64,000 nt of DNA, taken from CAVYEM01 sp963767635 (GTDB lineage: Bacteria > Vulcanimicrobiota > Vulcanimicrobiia > Vulcanimicrobiales > Vulcanimicrobiaceae). Position numbers and translations under genes: made by a program. Shown here in pieces: positions 56,158 to 64,000 of the stretch. The DNA is taken from assembly GCA_963767635.1 (NCBI GenBank), contig CAVYEM010000001.1:1116001-1180000 (forward strand), read 5' to 3'. Below the pieces are notes generated by a model. That model worked only from the letters and a program-made list of their open reading frames with translations. It was not told the DNA's origin and did no database searches. Position 1 is the stretch's first letter, and each line of letters opens with the position of its first letter.

Positions 56158-57270
56158 ATGACCGTACGTGCGCCCTTCGTCGAGCTGGAACGCTCGCTGC
56201 CCAAAGATGCCTATCTTGCGCCGGAGTTTTACGCTCGGGAGCAGGCCGCCATTTTTTGGGATCAGTGGATGTACGTTGGACGCGCAGAGGCCTGGAGCGC
56301 GCCAGGCGCATATCGCGCCTCGGACGTGGCCGGCGAAAGCATCATCGTGTTGCGCGGACCGGATGGCGCGCTGCACGCGCACGTGAACCTCTGCCGGCAC
56401 CGCGGCAGCCGGTTACTTTGCGGCGAAGGCACGCTGCGCGGCGCGATTCGCTGTCCGTATCATGGTTGGACCTACGCCGCCGACGGCGAGCTCATCGCCG
56501 CACCGTTCGTACCGTTCGACGCGATTCCACCGCAAGCCAGACGTCTGCATCGCGTTGCCGTGTCCGAGTGGGGTGGTTTCGTGTTCGTCCACTTGGATCC
56601 CAAGCACGCCGGTGCGCACGGAGCAACGCTGCGCGACCAGCTCGGTCCCGTGCCGGAGCGTTTGACTCGCTATCCGCTCGCCGATTTGCGCATCGCCAAA
56701 ACCATGACGTACGACGTGCGGGCGAATTGGAAGGTGCTGCTGGAAAACTACAACGAGTGCTATCACTGCGCGGGCGTTCACCCGGAGCTCTGCCGGATCG
56801 TGCCGGAATTTAAGCGGCGCGGCGGTTCGGAGTTGGACTGGGATCGCGGCATCCCGCACCGCGAGGGCGCATTCACGTTTACGTTTTCCGGCACCACCAC
56901 GCGGCAGCCGTTCGCGGGTCTAAACGACGATGAACGCGTGCGCCACAACGGCGAACTCGTGTATCCGAATATGCTGCTCAGCTTGAGCGCGGAGCACGTT
57001 GCGGCGTTCCGGCTGCTGCCGGACGGACCGCACCGCACCGCCGTGATCTGCGATCTGCTTTTTCATCCCGACGAGATGCGCAAAGCGCAGTTCGACCCCT
57101 CGGATGCCGTCGATTTTTGGGATCTGATCAACCGGCAGGACTGGAGCGTCTGCGAGAGCGTGCAGAGCGGCATGAACAGCCGCTCCTTCGAGTACGGCTA
57201 TTACGCGCCGATGGAGAACGCCAGCTTGGACATCCGGCGCTACATCGCCGCGCGGTTTGACAGGACGTGA
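56158..57270 (+). CDS. Rieske non-heme iron oxygenase, alpha subunit type (second copy)
   Basis: 370 residues from ATG 56158, preceded by GAGGAAG. Rieske ligands C79xH81 (LCRHRGSRLLCG) and C99xxH102 (RCPYHGWTYAADG). Mononuclear iron His pair in ENYNECYHCAGVHPELC, acidic ligand region SDAVDFWDLINRQDWSVCES. It is clearly homologous to the first copy (same FWDLxNRQDW tail) but diverged, so the two may act on successive methyl groups or different substrates. Its stop overlaps the sarcosine-oxidase-like GTG (GTGA), which strongly links the two reactions. Confidence 0.9.
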   Translation: MTVRAPFVELERSLPKDAYLAPEFYAREQAAIFWDQWMYVGRAEAWSAPGAYRASDVAGESIIVLRGPDGALHAHVNLCRHRGSRLLCGEGTLRGAIRCPYHGWTYAADGELIAAPFVPFDAIPPQARRLHRVAVSEWGGFVFVHLDPKHAGAHGATLRDQLGPVPERLTRYPLADLRIAKTMTYDVRANWKVLLENYNECYHCAGVHPELCRIVPEFKRRGGSELDWDRGIPHREGAFTFTFSGTTTRQPFAGLNDDERVRHNGELVYPNMLLSLSAEHVAAFRLLPDGPHRTAVICDLLFHPDEMRKAQFDPSDAVDFWDLINRQDWSVCESVQSGMNSRSFEYGYYAPMENASLDIRRYIAARFDRT

Positions 57271-58430
57271 GCCGGCCCTATGATGCCGTCGTTCTGGGTC
57301 TGGGCGGCATCGGCAGTGGAGCGGCGTATTGGCTGGCGCGGCGCGGAGCGCGCGTTCTGGGGTTGGAGCAATTCGATCTGGGCCATGCTCGCGGAGAATC
57401 GCACGATCACTCACGCGTCATTCGGCTCTCGTATCATCTGCCGCACTACGTGCGCTTGGCACAAGAAGCCTACGGCGCGTGGGCCGCAGTGGAAGAGCAT
57501 GGCCGCACCCAGCTCGTCTTTAAAACGGGCGGGTTGGATCTGGGGCCGCGCGGGGGCGCCATTCCGTTGGAAGGCTATGCAAACGCCATGCGAACCTGCG
57601 GCGTTGCATACGAAACGCTCGACGCGGGCGAGATCCGGCGCCGGTTTCCCGCATTTATCATCGACCAGAGCGTCCACGGGTTATTTCAAAGCGAAGGCGG
57701 AGTGCTCGCCGCCGAACGCGCAACGCACGTGCACCAGCGCCTCGCGCGCGAACTTGGCGCGACGCTGCAGGCAAACGAGCCCGTACTTTTCATGCGCAGC
57801 ACCGGCGGCGAAGTCGAGATTCGCACGACGAAGGGATGCTATACCGCCAAGGATGTGATCGTCGCGGCGGGTCCGTGGACGAACCGGGCGCTGCGGCAAT
57901 TCGATGCCTTTCTGCCGCTCGAGGTTACCAAGGAGCAGGCGATGTACTTTGCGCCACCCGATTTACACCCGTTCGCGCGCGAACGCTTTCCAGTGTGGAT
58001 TTGGATGGACGATCCGTCGTTTTACGGATTTCCCGTCTTCGGGGAACCGGCGGTCAAAGTGACGCAGGACGCGGGCGGAAAGCCGGTCGATCCGGATGAG
58101 CGCGGCTTCGATCCGGATCCCGACATTACAGCCTGCGTGCGCGGCTTCTTGCAGGCGCATCTACCGTCCGCGCTCGGCGCGGAACACTTGATCAAAACGT
58201 GCCTGTATACGCTCACACCCGATCGCGACTTCGTCATCGATACGCTGCCCGGCCATCCAAACGTGCACGTTGCGGTAGGAGCGGGGCACGCGTTCAAGTT
58301 CGCCTCCGTCATCGGGCGCATCCTGAGCGATCTCGCTCTCGACGGCAACACGCGCATCGACATTGCGCCCTTCGCGATCGATCGAACGATCTTGCGCATG
58401 CAATCGCCGCCAAAAACGTACATGGTATAG
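57267..58430 (+). CDS. Monomeric sarcosine oxidase/N-methyltryptophan oxidase-like flavoprotein
   Basis: 387 residues. The N-terminal dinucleotide motif is VVLGLGGIGSGAAYWLARRG and the second signature is EQFDLGHARGESHDHSRVIR, as in SoxA/MTOX. The segment LIKTCLYTLTPDRDFVIDTL places a Cys where monomeric sarcosine oxidase attaches FAD covalently, and the C-terminal GAGHAFKFASVIGRILSDLA is typical. It should oxidise an N-methyl amine to formaldehyde and the demethylated amine with hydrogen peroxide. Coupled to the Rieske gene upstream. The exact amine is unknown. Confidence 0.9.
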   Translation: MSRPYDAVVLGLGGIGSGAAYWLARRGARVLGLEQFDLGHARGESHDHSRVIRLSYHLPHYVRLAQEAYGAWAAVEEHGRTQLVFKTGGLDLGPRGGAIPLEGYANAMRTCGVAYETLDAGEIRRRFPAFIIDQSVHGLFQSEGGVLAAERATHVHQRLARELGATLQANEPVLFMRSTGGEVEIRTTKGCYTAKDVIVAAGPWTNRALRQFDAFLPLEVTKEQAMYFAPPDLHPFARERFPVWIWMDDPSFYGFPVFGEPAVKVTQDAGGKPVDPDERGFDPDPDITACVRGFLQAHLPSALGAEHLIKTCLYTLTPDRDFVIDTLPGHPNVHVAVGAGHAFKFASVIGRILSDLALDGNTRIDIAPFAIDRTILRMQSPPKTYMV

Positions 58431-58435
58431 AGACC

Positions 58436-59794
58436 GTGCAGCTTCGGCGAAGCCTCGGCCTGCCGGACGTGGCGCTGTTCTTTCTCATTGCCTGCACGAA
58501 TCTTCAATGGGTCGCAACTGCGGCCGCAGCAGGCCCGACATCCGTGCCGGTGTGGCTCATCGGGTGCGCGGCAATGTTCGTGCCCATCTCCGTCGTCGTA
58601 ATGGCGCTTTCCGCGCGCTATCCCGACGAGGGGGGCCTCTACGTTTGGAGCAAACGTGCCTTCGGCCCGTTCGGCGGATTCATCACGGGATGGACCTACT
58701 GGTGCAGCAATTTGCCGTATTTTCCCGCACTGCTGTATTTTACCGCCGGAAACGCGCTGTTCATTATCGGCGGCCATTCGGCGCGGCTCGCGAACTCGCC
58801 GGCATATTTCATCGCCGTGTCGCTGATCGGCTTTGCGCTCGCGACGATCGTGAACGTGCTGGGGCTCGACGTCGGAAAATGGCTCAACAACGTCGGGGCG
58901 GCGAGCCGTTTTGCCGCAACGCTGATCCTGATCGGGCTGGGCGCGTTCGCGTGGTGGAAGTTCGGCTCTGCCACGCCGATCACCGGCGCAACTATGCGTC
59001 CGAGCTTGCAGCTCAAGGATTTGATCTTTTGGTCGGTCATCGCGTTCGCGTGGACGGGTCCGGAAGCGGTGCCGTTCATGGCCGGCGAGATCAGAGATGC
59101 GCGTAAAAACATTCCGCGGGGGCTCGCGCTCGCGGCGCCCGGCATCGCGATGATCTACATCGTTGGAACGCTCGCAATTCTGGCGGCCTTAGCGCCCTCG
59201 CGGGTGAGCGGGCTGTACGGCGTAATGCAGGCCATCCAGCACGTGGCGACGCGTTCCGGCTGGCTGATCTTGACGCCGATTGCCGCGGTTCTGGTGACGG
59301 TGAGCTGCCTTGGAAGCGTGGGCGCGTGGCTGGGCGCAGTGGCGCGCATTCCGTTCGTCGCGGGCATCGACCGCTATTTGCCGCCGGCGTTCGGGCGCGT
59401 TCACCCGCGCTGGGGTTCGCCGATCGTGGCGCTGCTCACGCAAGCCGGCATTTCTGCCGTATTCATCGTCGCCGGTCAAGGCGGCACGAGCGTCAAGGGT
59501 GCGTACGACGTGTTGGTCAGCGCTACGGTGCTCATCACGATGATTCCGTTTGTGTTTTTGTTCGCATCGGCAATCAAATTGCGCCGGACCGCAGGCGTGG
59601 TCGGTGCGGCGGCGATCGGCTTGCTCACCACGCTGGGGGCGATCGTACTGGCGGCCGTCCCGGCGCAGGACGAACCGAACAAAACGCTGGCTGTCGTGAA
59701 GGTTTTGGGTTTGACTGCCGCAATGGTCGGCAGCGGAGTTATTGTTTATCTTTTCGGAAGCCGTAAACGGGAGAACCATGCAATCAACGTATGA
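58436..59794 (+). CDS. APC superfamily amino acid/amine permease
   Basis: About 452 residues from GTG 58436, five bases after the previous stop. Twelve hydrophobic segments. The N-terminal LPDVALFFLIACTNLQWVAT and YPDEGGLYVWSKRAFGPFGG are standard APC signatures (helix 1 break and the E-G-G-x-Y motif), and AFAWTGPEAVPFMAGEIRDA followed by RKNIPRGLALA is the TM6-7 region. It would import an amino acid or amine for the cluster's enzymes. The ribosome site is weak, so coupling is likely. Confidence 0.88.
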   Translation: MQLRRSLGLPDVALFFLIACTNLQWVATAAAAGPTSVPVWLIGCAAMFVPISVVVMALSARYPDEGGLYVWSKRAFGPFGGFITGWTYWCSNLPYFPALLYFTAGNALFIIGGHSARLANSPAYFIAVSLIGFALATIVNVLGLDVGKWLNNVGAASRFAATLILIGLGAFAWWKFGSATPITGATMRPSLQLKDLIFWSVIAFAWTGPEAVPFMAGEIRDARKNIPRGLALAAPGIAMIYIVGTLAILAALAPSRVSGLYGVMQAIQHVATRSGWLILTPIAAVLVTVSCLGSVGAWLGAVARIPFVAGIDRYLPPAFGRVHPRWGSPIVALLTQAGISAVFIVAGQGGTSVKGAYDVLVSATVLITMIPFVFLFASAIKLRRTAGVVGAAAIGLLTTLGAIVLAAVPAQDEPNKTLAVVKVLGLTAAMVGSGVIVYLFGSRKRENHAINV

Positions 59795-61379
59795 CGCCAT
59801 TATCGTCGGCGGCGGCCACAACGGACTGGTCGCCGCGTGCTATCTGGCGCGCGCAAAGTGGAAGGTGCTCGTGCTCGAACGCCGGTACGTCCTGGGCGGC
59901 GCTTGCGTCACTGAAGAACGCACGTTCCCCGGTTTCAAAGTCTCTACGGCCGCCTACGTCAACAGTCTGTTTCGACCCGAAATCGTGCGCGACCTGCGGT
60001 TGAAAGCGTACGGTTTCGAGCTCCTCGAACGCAATCCGGCCTCGTTCTCGCCGTTTTTGGACGGCCGCTATCTGATGCTCGGCGCATCGCCGGATGAAGA
60101 CGTGCTCGAGATCTCTAAGTTCAGCCGCCGCGATGCGGCAAGCTATCCCAAGTACGAGGATATGCTGCTGCGCGTCGCTTCGGTGATCGAGCCGACGCTC
60201 ACGAAGCGGCCGCCGAATTTGCTCAATCCGTCGCTGACGGACGTGCTGCAAATGGGCATGCTCGGTCTGGACATGAAAAAGCTCGGTCCGGGGATGAGCG
60301 AGGCGGTCGAAGTGCTCACCGGTGCGGCGCGCCCGATTTTGGATCGCTGGTTCGAATCGGAGCAGCTCAAAGCGACCCTCGCGACCGATGCGATCATTGG
60401 CGCGTTCGCATCGCCCTCGATGCCGGGAACGGCCTACGTGCTCTTTCATCATGTCATGGGAGAGACCAACGGCAAGCGCGGCGTGTGGGCCTACGTGAAA
60501 GGCGGCATGGGCGGCCTGACGCAAGCGCTCGCGCGCGCGGCGACGGATCTCGGCGTGGAGATTCGGACGGAGGCGGAAGTCGCCCGAATTCTCACGCGAG
60601 ATGGAGCGGTCACCGGCGTCGAACTCGTTGACGGCGAGCGTTTTTCCGCCGGCGTGGTCGCCAGCAATGCGGACTGCAACGTCACGTTCAACAAATTGCT
60701 CGACGGGGAACGCGCCGATCTGCCGCCCGGATTCATGGACGCCATCGACCGGATCAGCTATCAGAGTGCGTCGGCGAAGATCAACGTCGCGCTGGAACGC
60801 TTGCCGAGCTTTACGGCGTTCCCCGGCCACGAGTCCGGACCGCAGCATCGCGGCACGGTGCACCTCTGCCCGGATCAAGACTACATCGAGCGCGGCTACG
60901 ACGATGCGAAATACGGACGGCCTTCACGCGATCCGATCGTCGAATGTACGATGCCCTCCTCGCTCGACGCAAGCGTTGCGCCGCCGGGCAAGCATTTGAT
61001 GTCGATGTTCGTGCAATACGCGCCATACGATCTCAAGGGCGGTCGATGGGACGACGCGACGAAGAATGCGTTTGCGGATCGCTGCTTTGAGATCGTCGAG
61101 CAGTACGCACCCGGCTTCACGGGCTCGGTCATCGACCGGCAAATCCTCACGCCGCAGGACTTGGAAGCCACGTTTGGTTTAACCGGCGGCAACATCTTTC
61201 AGGGCGCGATGAACCTGGACAAGCTCTTCATGTTTCGGCCGGCGCCAGGCTATGCCGGCTATGCGATGCCGCTCCGAGGGCTGTATTTGTGCGGGTCCGC
61301 GGCGCATCCGGGAGGCGGCGTCATGGGCGCACCCGGCTGGAACGCCGCGCGCGAGATCATCAAGGCGGAGCCAGCATGA
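59778..61379 (+). CDS. FAD-dependent oxidoreductase (phytoene-dehydrogenase/PYROXD2-like)
   Basis: 533 residues from ATG 59778, preceded by GGGAG. The Rossmann start is DAIIVGGGHNGLVAACYLAR, then LVLERRYVLGGACVTEE. The C-terminal FAD-binding signature is GLYLCGSAAHPGGGVMGAPG followed by WNAAREII. It resembles the PYROXD2/CrtI-like family in length and the AYVNSLFRPEIVRDLRL region. The reaction is unknown, with desaturation or amine oxidation as options. It begins inside the end of the permease gene (17-bp overlap) and its stop overlaps the methyltransferase start (ATGA). Confidence 0.88.
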   Translation: MQSTYDAIIVGGGHNGLVAACYLARAKWKVLVLERRYVLGGACVTEERTFPGFKVSTAAYVNSLFRPEIVRDLRLKAYGFELLERNPASFSPFLDGRYLMLGASPDEDVLEISKFSRRDAASYPKYEDMLLRVASVIEPTLTKRPPNLLNPSLTDVLQMGMLGLDMKKLGPGMSEAVEVLTGAARPILDRWFESEQLKATLATDAIIGAFASPSMPGTAYVLFHHVMGETNGKRGVWAYVKGGMGGLTQALARAATDLGVEIRTEAEVARILTRDGAVTGVELVDGERFSAGVVASNADCNVTFNKLLDGERADLPPGFMDAIDRISYQSASAKINVALERLPSFTAFPGHESGPQHRGTVHLCPDQDYIERGYDDAKYGRPSRDPIVECTMPSSLDASVAPPGKHLMSMFVQYAPYDLKGGRWDDATKNAFADRCFEIVEQYAPGFTGSVIDRQILTPQDLEATFGLTGGNIFQGAMNLDKLFMFRPAPGYAGYAMPLRGLYLCGSAAHPGGGVMGAPGWNAAREIIKAEPA

Positions 61380-62038
61380 GCACCCGATCGTTTTTCCTGC
61401 CGGAGGACGTTGCGCAGTACATCCTCGCGACGACGCTGCGCGATGCTCCGGTACTTTCGGAACTGCGCGCTGAAACCGTCAAGCTTCCCGCCGCCGGTAT
61501 GCAAACCGGTGCGGACCAAGTGCAGTTTTTGCAATTGCTGGTGCGGCTCATCGGCGCGCAGCGGTGCATCGAAGTCGGCGTCTTTACGGGATACAGCGCG
61601 CTGGGTGTTGCGCTCGCGCTGCCGCCCGATGGCACACTGATCGCGTGCGACGTCAGTGAAGATTACACGTCGGTGGCCCGCCGGTATTGGCAGCGAGCGG
61701 GCGTCGCGCAAAAGATCGACCTGCGATTGGCGCCGGGAGCCGAAACGCTGGACGATCTCATCGCGCACGGCGAAAGGGGGCGTTTCGATTTTGCATACAT
61801 CGACGCCGACAAAAGCGCCTACGATGCCTACTACGAGCGTTGCTTGGAACTGATTCGCGCCAACGGCCTTATCGCTATCGACAACGTGTTGTGGGGCGGC
61901 GATGTCGCAAAGACCGGATCGACGGATGAGGAAACCGTCGCGCTGCAAAGACTCAACGCGAAGATCGGCCGGGACGAACGCGTGGACGCGACGCTACTGC
62001 CCATCGGCGACGGACTGATGATCGTGCGCAAACGTTAA
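61376..62038 (+). CDS. Class I SAM-dependent O-methyltransferase (COMT-like)
   Basis: 220 residues. Motif I is CIEVGVFTGYSALGVALALP, then LIACDVSEDYTSVARRYWQR, and the metal-binding aspartates in FDFAYIDADKSAYDAYYERC plus IAIDNVLWGGDVAK. This is the caffeoyl-CoA/catechol O-methyltransferase family, which methylates a vicinal hydroxyl with a divalent cation. It is coupled to the FAD oxidoreductase by an ATGA overlap. Its presence suggests the cluster handles an aromatic or catechol-like compound, or that it has been recruited for detoxification. Confidence 0.92.
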   Translation: MSTRSFFLPEDVAQYILATTLRDAPVLSELRAETVKLPAAGMQTGADQVQFLQLLVRLIGAQRCIEVGVFTGYSALGVALALPPDGTLIACDVSEDYTSVARRYWQRAGVAQKIDLRLAPGAETLDDLIAHGERGRFDFAYIDADKSAYDAYYERCLELIRANGLIAIDNVLWGGDVAKTGSTDEETVALQRLNAKIGRDERVDATLLPIGDGLMIVRKR

Positions 62039-62052
62039 GCACCCTGCACCAC

Positions 62053-62224
62053 GTTGTCATGCTGAGCCTGTCGAAGCACCGCCTTGTCATGCTGAACCAT
62101 ATTGTCATGCTGCGCCATATTGTCATGCTGAGCTTGTCGAAGCACTACCTTGTCATGCTGCGCCATATTGTCATGCTGAGCCTGTCGAAGCACTACCTTG
62201 TCATGCTGAGCCCGTCGAAGCACT
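62053..62224. repeat. Repeat array 4 (TTGTCATGCTGAGCCTGTCGA family)
   Basis: Seven or so tandem units of TTGTCATGCTGAGCCTGTCG followed by AAGCACTACC or shortened TTGTCATGCTGCGCCATA, fill almost the entire gap between the methyltransferase stop and the exonuclease III start. The core is the reverse complement of the core in arrays 1-3. The last unit ends four bases before the GTG. Confidence 0.93.
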
Positions 62225-62228
62225 ACAC

Positions 62229-63017
62229 GTGAAAATCATTACCCTCAACTGCAACGGCATCCGATCCGCGGCGCGCAAAGGTTTCTACGCCTGGATGCAG
62301 GCGCAAGACGCCGACTTCGTCTGCCTGCAGGAAACGAAGGCGCAGGAACACCAGCTGCCGTTCGAAGCGGCGGCCGTCGCAAACTACACCGGCGTATTTT
62401 TCGACGCGGAAAAGAAAGGCTACAGCGGCGTCGCGATTTACGCGAAAAACGCGCCGGATCGCATCGTCCGGGGCTGGGGCTGGCCGGAGTACGATCGCGA
62501 AGCGCGCTGGCTGCAGTTCGATTACGGCAACAAGTGCATCGTTTCACTCTACGTTCCCTCCGGCGCCATGGGGCCGCCCCGCCAAATCGTCAAAGAGGCC
62601 TTTCTGGACCGGTTCATCGACTATTTGGCGCAGCTGCGGCAAGATGGGCGTTCCTACGTCATCGCGGGAGACTTCAACATTGCCCACGAGGACGTCGACG
62701 TGTACAATCCCGTGCGCTGCTCGCGGATTTCCGGCTTCTTTCCGCACGAGCGCGCTTGGATGGAGCGCGTGCTCTCCCAATTGGGTTGGGTCGACGCGTT
62801 CCGCGTCGTCAATCAAGAGCCTAAACAGTTCAGCTGGTGGTCTAACTTTCAAAATGCGTTCGAACGCAACAACGGATGGCGCATCGACTACAATCTGATC
62901 ACTCCGGACTTGCGCGCCGCAGTTCGCCGCGCGTCGATTTACCGCGAGCAGCGGTTTTCGGACCACGCGCCCGTCGTCGTTGAGTACGCGCTAACTACAA
63001 GCTTCTCGCCCGAGTAA
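62229..63017 (+). CDS. xth: Exodeoxyribonuclease III (AP endonuclease family)
   Basis: 262 residues from a GTG that follows the repeat array with no ribosome site. Motifs of the EEP fold: MKIITLNCNGIRSAARKGFY (Asn), FVCLQETKAQEHQL (metal Glu35), IVSLYVPSGAMG, YVIAGDFNIAHEDVDVYN (Asp, Asn), WRIDYNLITPDLR and the catalytic FSDHAPVVVEY (Asp-His). Length is normal. It repairs abasic sites and removes 3' blocking groups in the cytosol. The FAD monooxygenase gene starts 35 bp downstream. Confidence 0.95.
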   Translation: MKIITLNCNGIRSAARKGFYAWMQAQDADFVCLQETKAQEHQLPFEAAAVANYTGVFFDAEKKGYSGVAIYAKNAPDRIVRGWGWPEYDREARWLQFDYGNKCIVSLYVPSGAMGPPRQIVKEAFLDRFIDYLAQLRQDGRSYVIAGDFNIAHEDVDVYNPVRCSRISGFFPHERAWMERVLSQLGWVDAFRVVNQEPKQFSWWSNFQNAFERNNGWRIDYNLITPDLRAAVRRASIYREQRFSDHAPVVVEYALTTSFSPE

Positions 63018-63052
63018 AAGGACTCATCGGCCAACTGCAAAACCGCGCCGGA

Positions 63053-64000
63053 GTGGATATCGCGTGCATCGGCGGCGGGCCAGCCGGACTGTATTTCGCG
63101 CTGCTGATGAAGAAAGCGGACCGGCACCACCGAATTCGCGTCATCGAGCGGAATCGCCCGTTTGATACGTTCGGGTGGGGCGTCGTATTCTCGGATGCGA
63201 CGTTGGAGCGGCTGCGAGCGGCCGACGCAGATACGCACGATCGCATCGTGGCGAGCTTCGTACACTGGGACGACATCGAGATCCATTTCAAAGGCCACGT
63301 CATGCGTTCGGGGGGACACGGCTTTAGCGGGATTGCGCGCAAACGGCTGCTCACTATTTTGCAGGAGCGCGCGCAAGAACTTGGCGTGGAGCTGGTGTTC
63401 GAACACGAGGCCACGGATATCGAACCGTATCGCGACGCGGATCTGATCGTCGCGGCCGACGGCATCAACAGCCGAATCCGCAGCGAGTTCTCGGGGCATT
63501 TCCAACCGGATCTCGACACGCGTAAGTGCCGTTTCGTGTGGCTCGGCACCACGTTACTGTTGGACGCGTTCACGTTCATCTTCGAGCGGACGGAGCACGG
63601 CTGGTTCACGGTGCACGCGTATCGCTTTGAGCCGCAGACCAGTACCTGGATCGTCGAATGTCGTGAGGAAACGTGGCTGGCGCACGGACTCGACCAGGCC
63701 GACACGAGCGCGACGCTCGCATTTTGCGAAGCGCTCTTCAAGCCGTATCTGCGCGGGCACCGTCTTCAGGCAAACACCGCCCACTTGCGCGGCCGCGACT
63801 GGATCAACTTCACGCGGGTGAGCAATGCCAATTGGACGTACGGGAACGTCGTGCTGCTGGGGGACGCGGCCCACTCCGCACACTTTTCCGTGGGTTCGGG
63901 AACCAAGCTGGCGATGGAAGATGCCGTCGCGCTATCCGATGCGCTACGCGTGGAGAGCACGCGCGCCGGTGCGTTCGCACGGTACGAGCGCGAGCGTCGC
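63053..64000 (+). CDS. FAD-dependent monooxygenase (salicylyl/anthraniloyl-CoA hydroxylase-like), 3' end beyond window
   Basis: The open frame runs from a GTG at 63053 to the right edge (316 codons). The FAD motif is DIACIGGGPAGLYFALLMKK, with RVIERNRPFDTFGWGVVFSD and a second motif VLLGDAAHSAHFSVGSGTKL followed by AMEDAVAL. The FGWGVVFSDATLERLRAAD and GDAAHSAHFSVGSGTKLAMED wording matches the monooxygenase domain of bifunctional salicylyl-CoA 5-hydroxylase and anthraniloyl-CoA monooxygenase, which carry a second, FMN-dependent domain beyond this edge. Function: ring hydroxylation of an aryl-CoA in aerobic aromatic breakdown. Confidence 0.85.
   Translation, partial: MDIACIGGGPAGLYFALLMKKADRHHRIRVIERNRPFDTFGWGVVFSDATLERLRAADADTHDRIVASFVHWDDIEIHFKGHVMRSGGHGFSGIARKRLLTILQERAQELGVELVFEHEATDIEPYRDADLIVAADGINSRIRSEFSGHFQPDLDTRKCRFVWLGTTLLLDAFTFIFERTEHGWFTVHAYRFEPQTSTWIVECREETWLAHGLDQADTSATLAFCEALFKPYLRGHRLQANTAHLRGRDWINFTRVSNANWTYGNVVLLGDAAHSAHFSVGSGTKLAMEDAVALSDALRVESTRAGAFARYERERR

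Overview
The window looks like a chromosome segment of a GC-rich, diderm, free-living bacterium. Outer-membrane biology is plain: a TamB-like protein, an OmpH/Skp-like lipoprotein, two very large TonB-dependent-receptor-like proteins and many lipoproteins with clear lipoboxes. GTG starts behind AAGGAGG-type ribosome sites are frequent. The mix of BTAD and MalT-like regulators, BNR-repeat secreted proteins and dispersed 'TTCGACAGGCTCAGGGTGAC' repeats would fit an uncultured soil lineage such as Candidatus Eremiobacterota. That placement is inference only, because no rRNA or marker gene is present. I saw no tRNA, rRNA, CRISPR array, insertion sequence or phage gene.

Layout. 1-1190: WYL regulator and DnaQ-like exonuclease (minus). 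1513-5126: beta-propeller lipoprotein, repeat array 1, and a PQQ dehydrogenase with a cytochrome c tail (minus). 5205-8322: peptide-binding lipoprotein translationally coupled to an MFS transporter. 8326-10197: DUF5996 protein (minus) and a CAP-like lipoprotein. 10321-18146 (minus): apparent envelope operon of TamB, OmpH-like lipoprotein, prepilin-like protein and a small ORF. 18168-22484 (minus): SDR, fatty-acid desaturase, GAF protein, SpoIIE phosphatase/anti-sigma-type kinase, LuxR regulator. 22695-29556: BTAD regulator coupled to an amidase-like protein, large BNR-repeat protein, small Myb-like protein. 29815-36800: repeat array 2, MalT-like regulator, HD-GYP protein, unknown small protein, two-component system. 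36852-45035: TonB-receptor-like protein with a C-terminal extension, double cupredoxin, S9 peptidase, Tag-like glycosylase, M20 amidohydrolase. 45096-47632: DUF962 protein, zinc-ribbon protein, sodium:solute symporter with its DUF3311 partner. 47697-54850: repeat array 3, then a TonB receptor coupled to a second BNR-repeat protein (minus). 54866-62038: two divergent Rieske oxygenases, sarcosine-oxidase-like enzyme, APC permease, FAD oxidoreductase and O-methyltransferase, possibly a catabolic cluster for methylated amines. 62053-64000: repeat array 4, exonuclease III and the start of an FAD monooxygenase.

Two features run through the window. First, at least eleven genes carry apparent single-base frameshifts whose downstream frame continues the same protein family. 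The pattern suggests uncorrected long-read indels rather than genuine decay, so I annotate each as one gene. Second, one family of short repeats sits in four intergenic arrays and has also entered, in frame, the exonuclease coding sequence.
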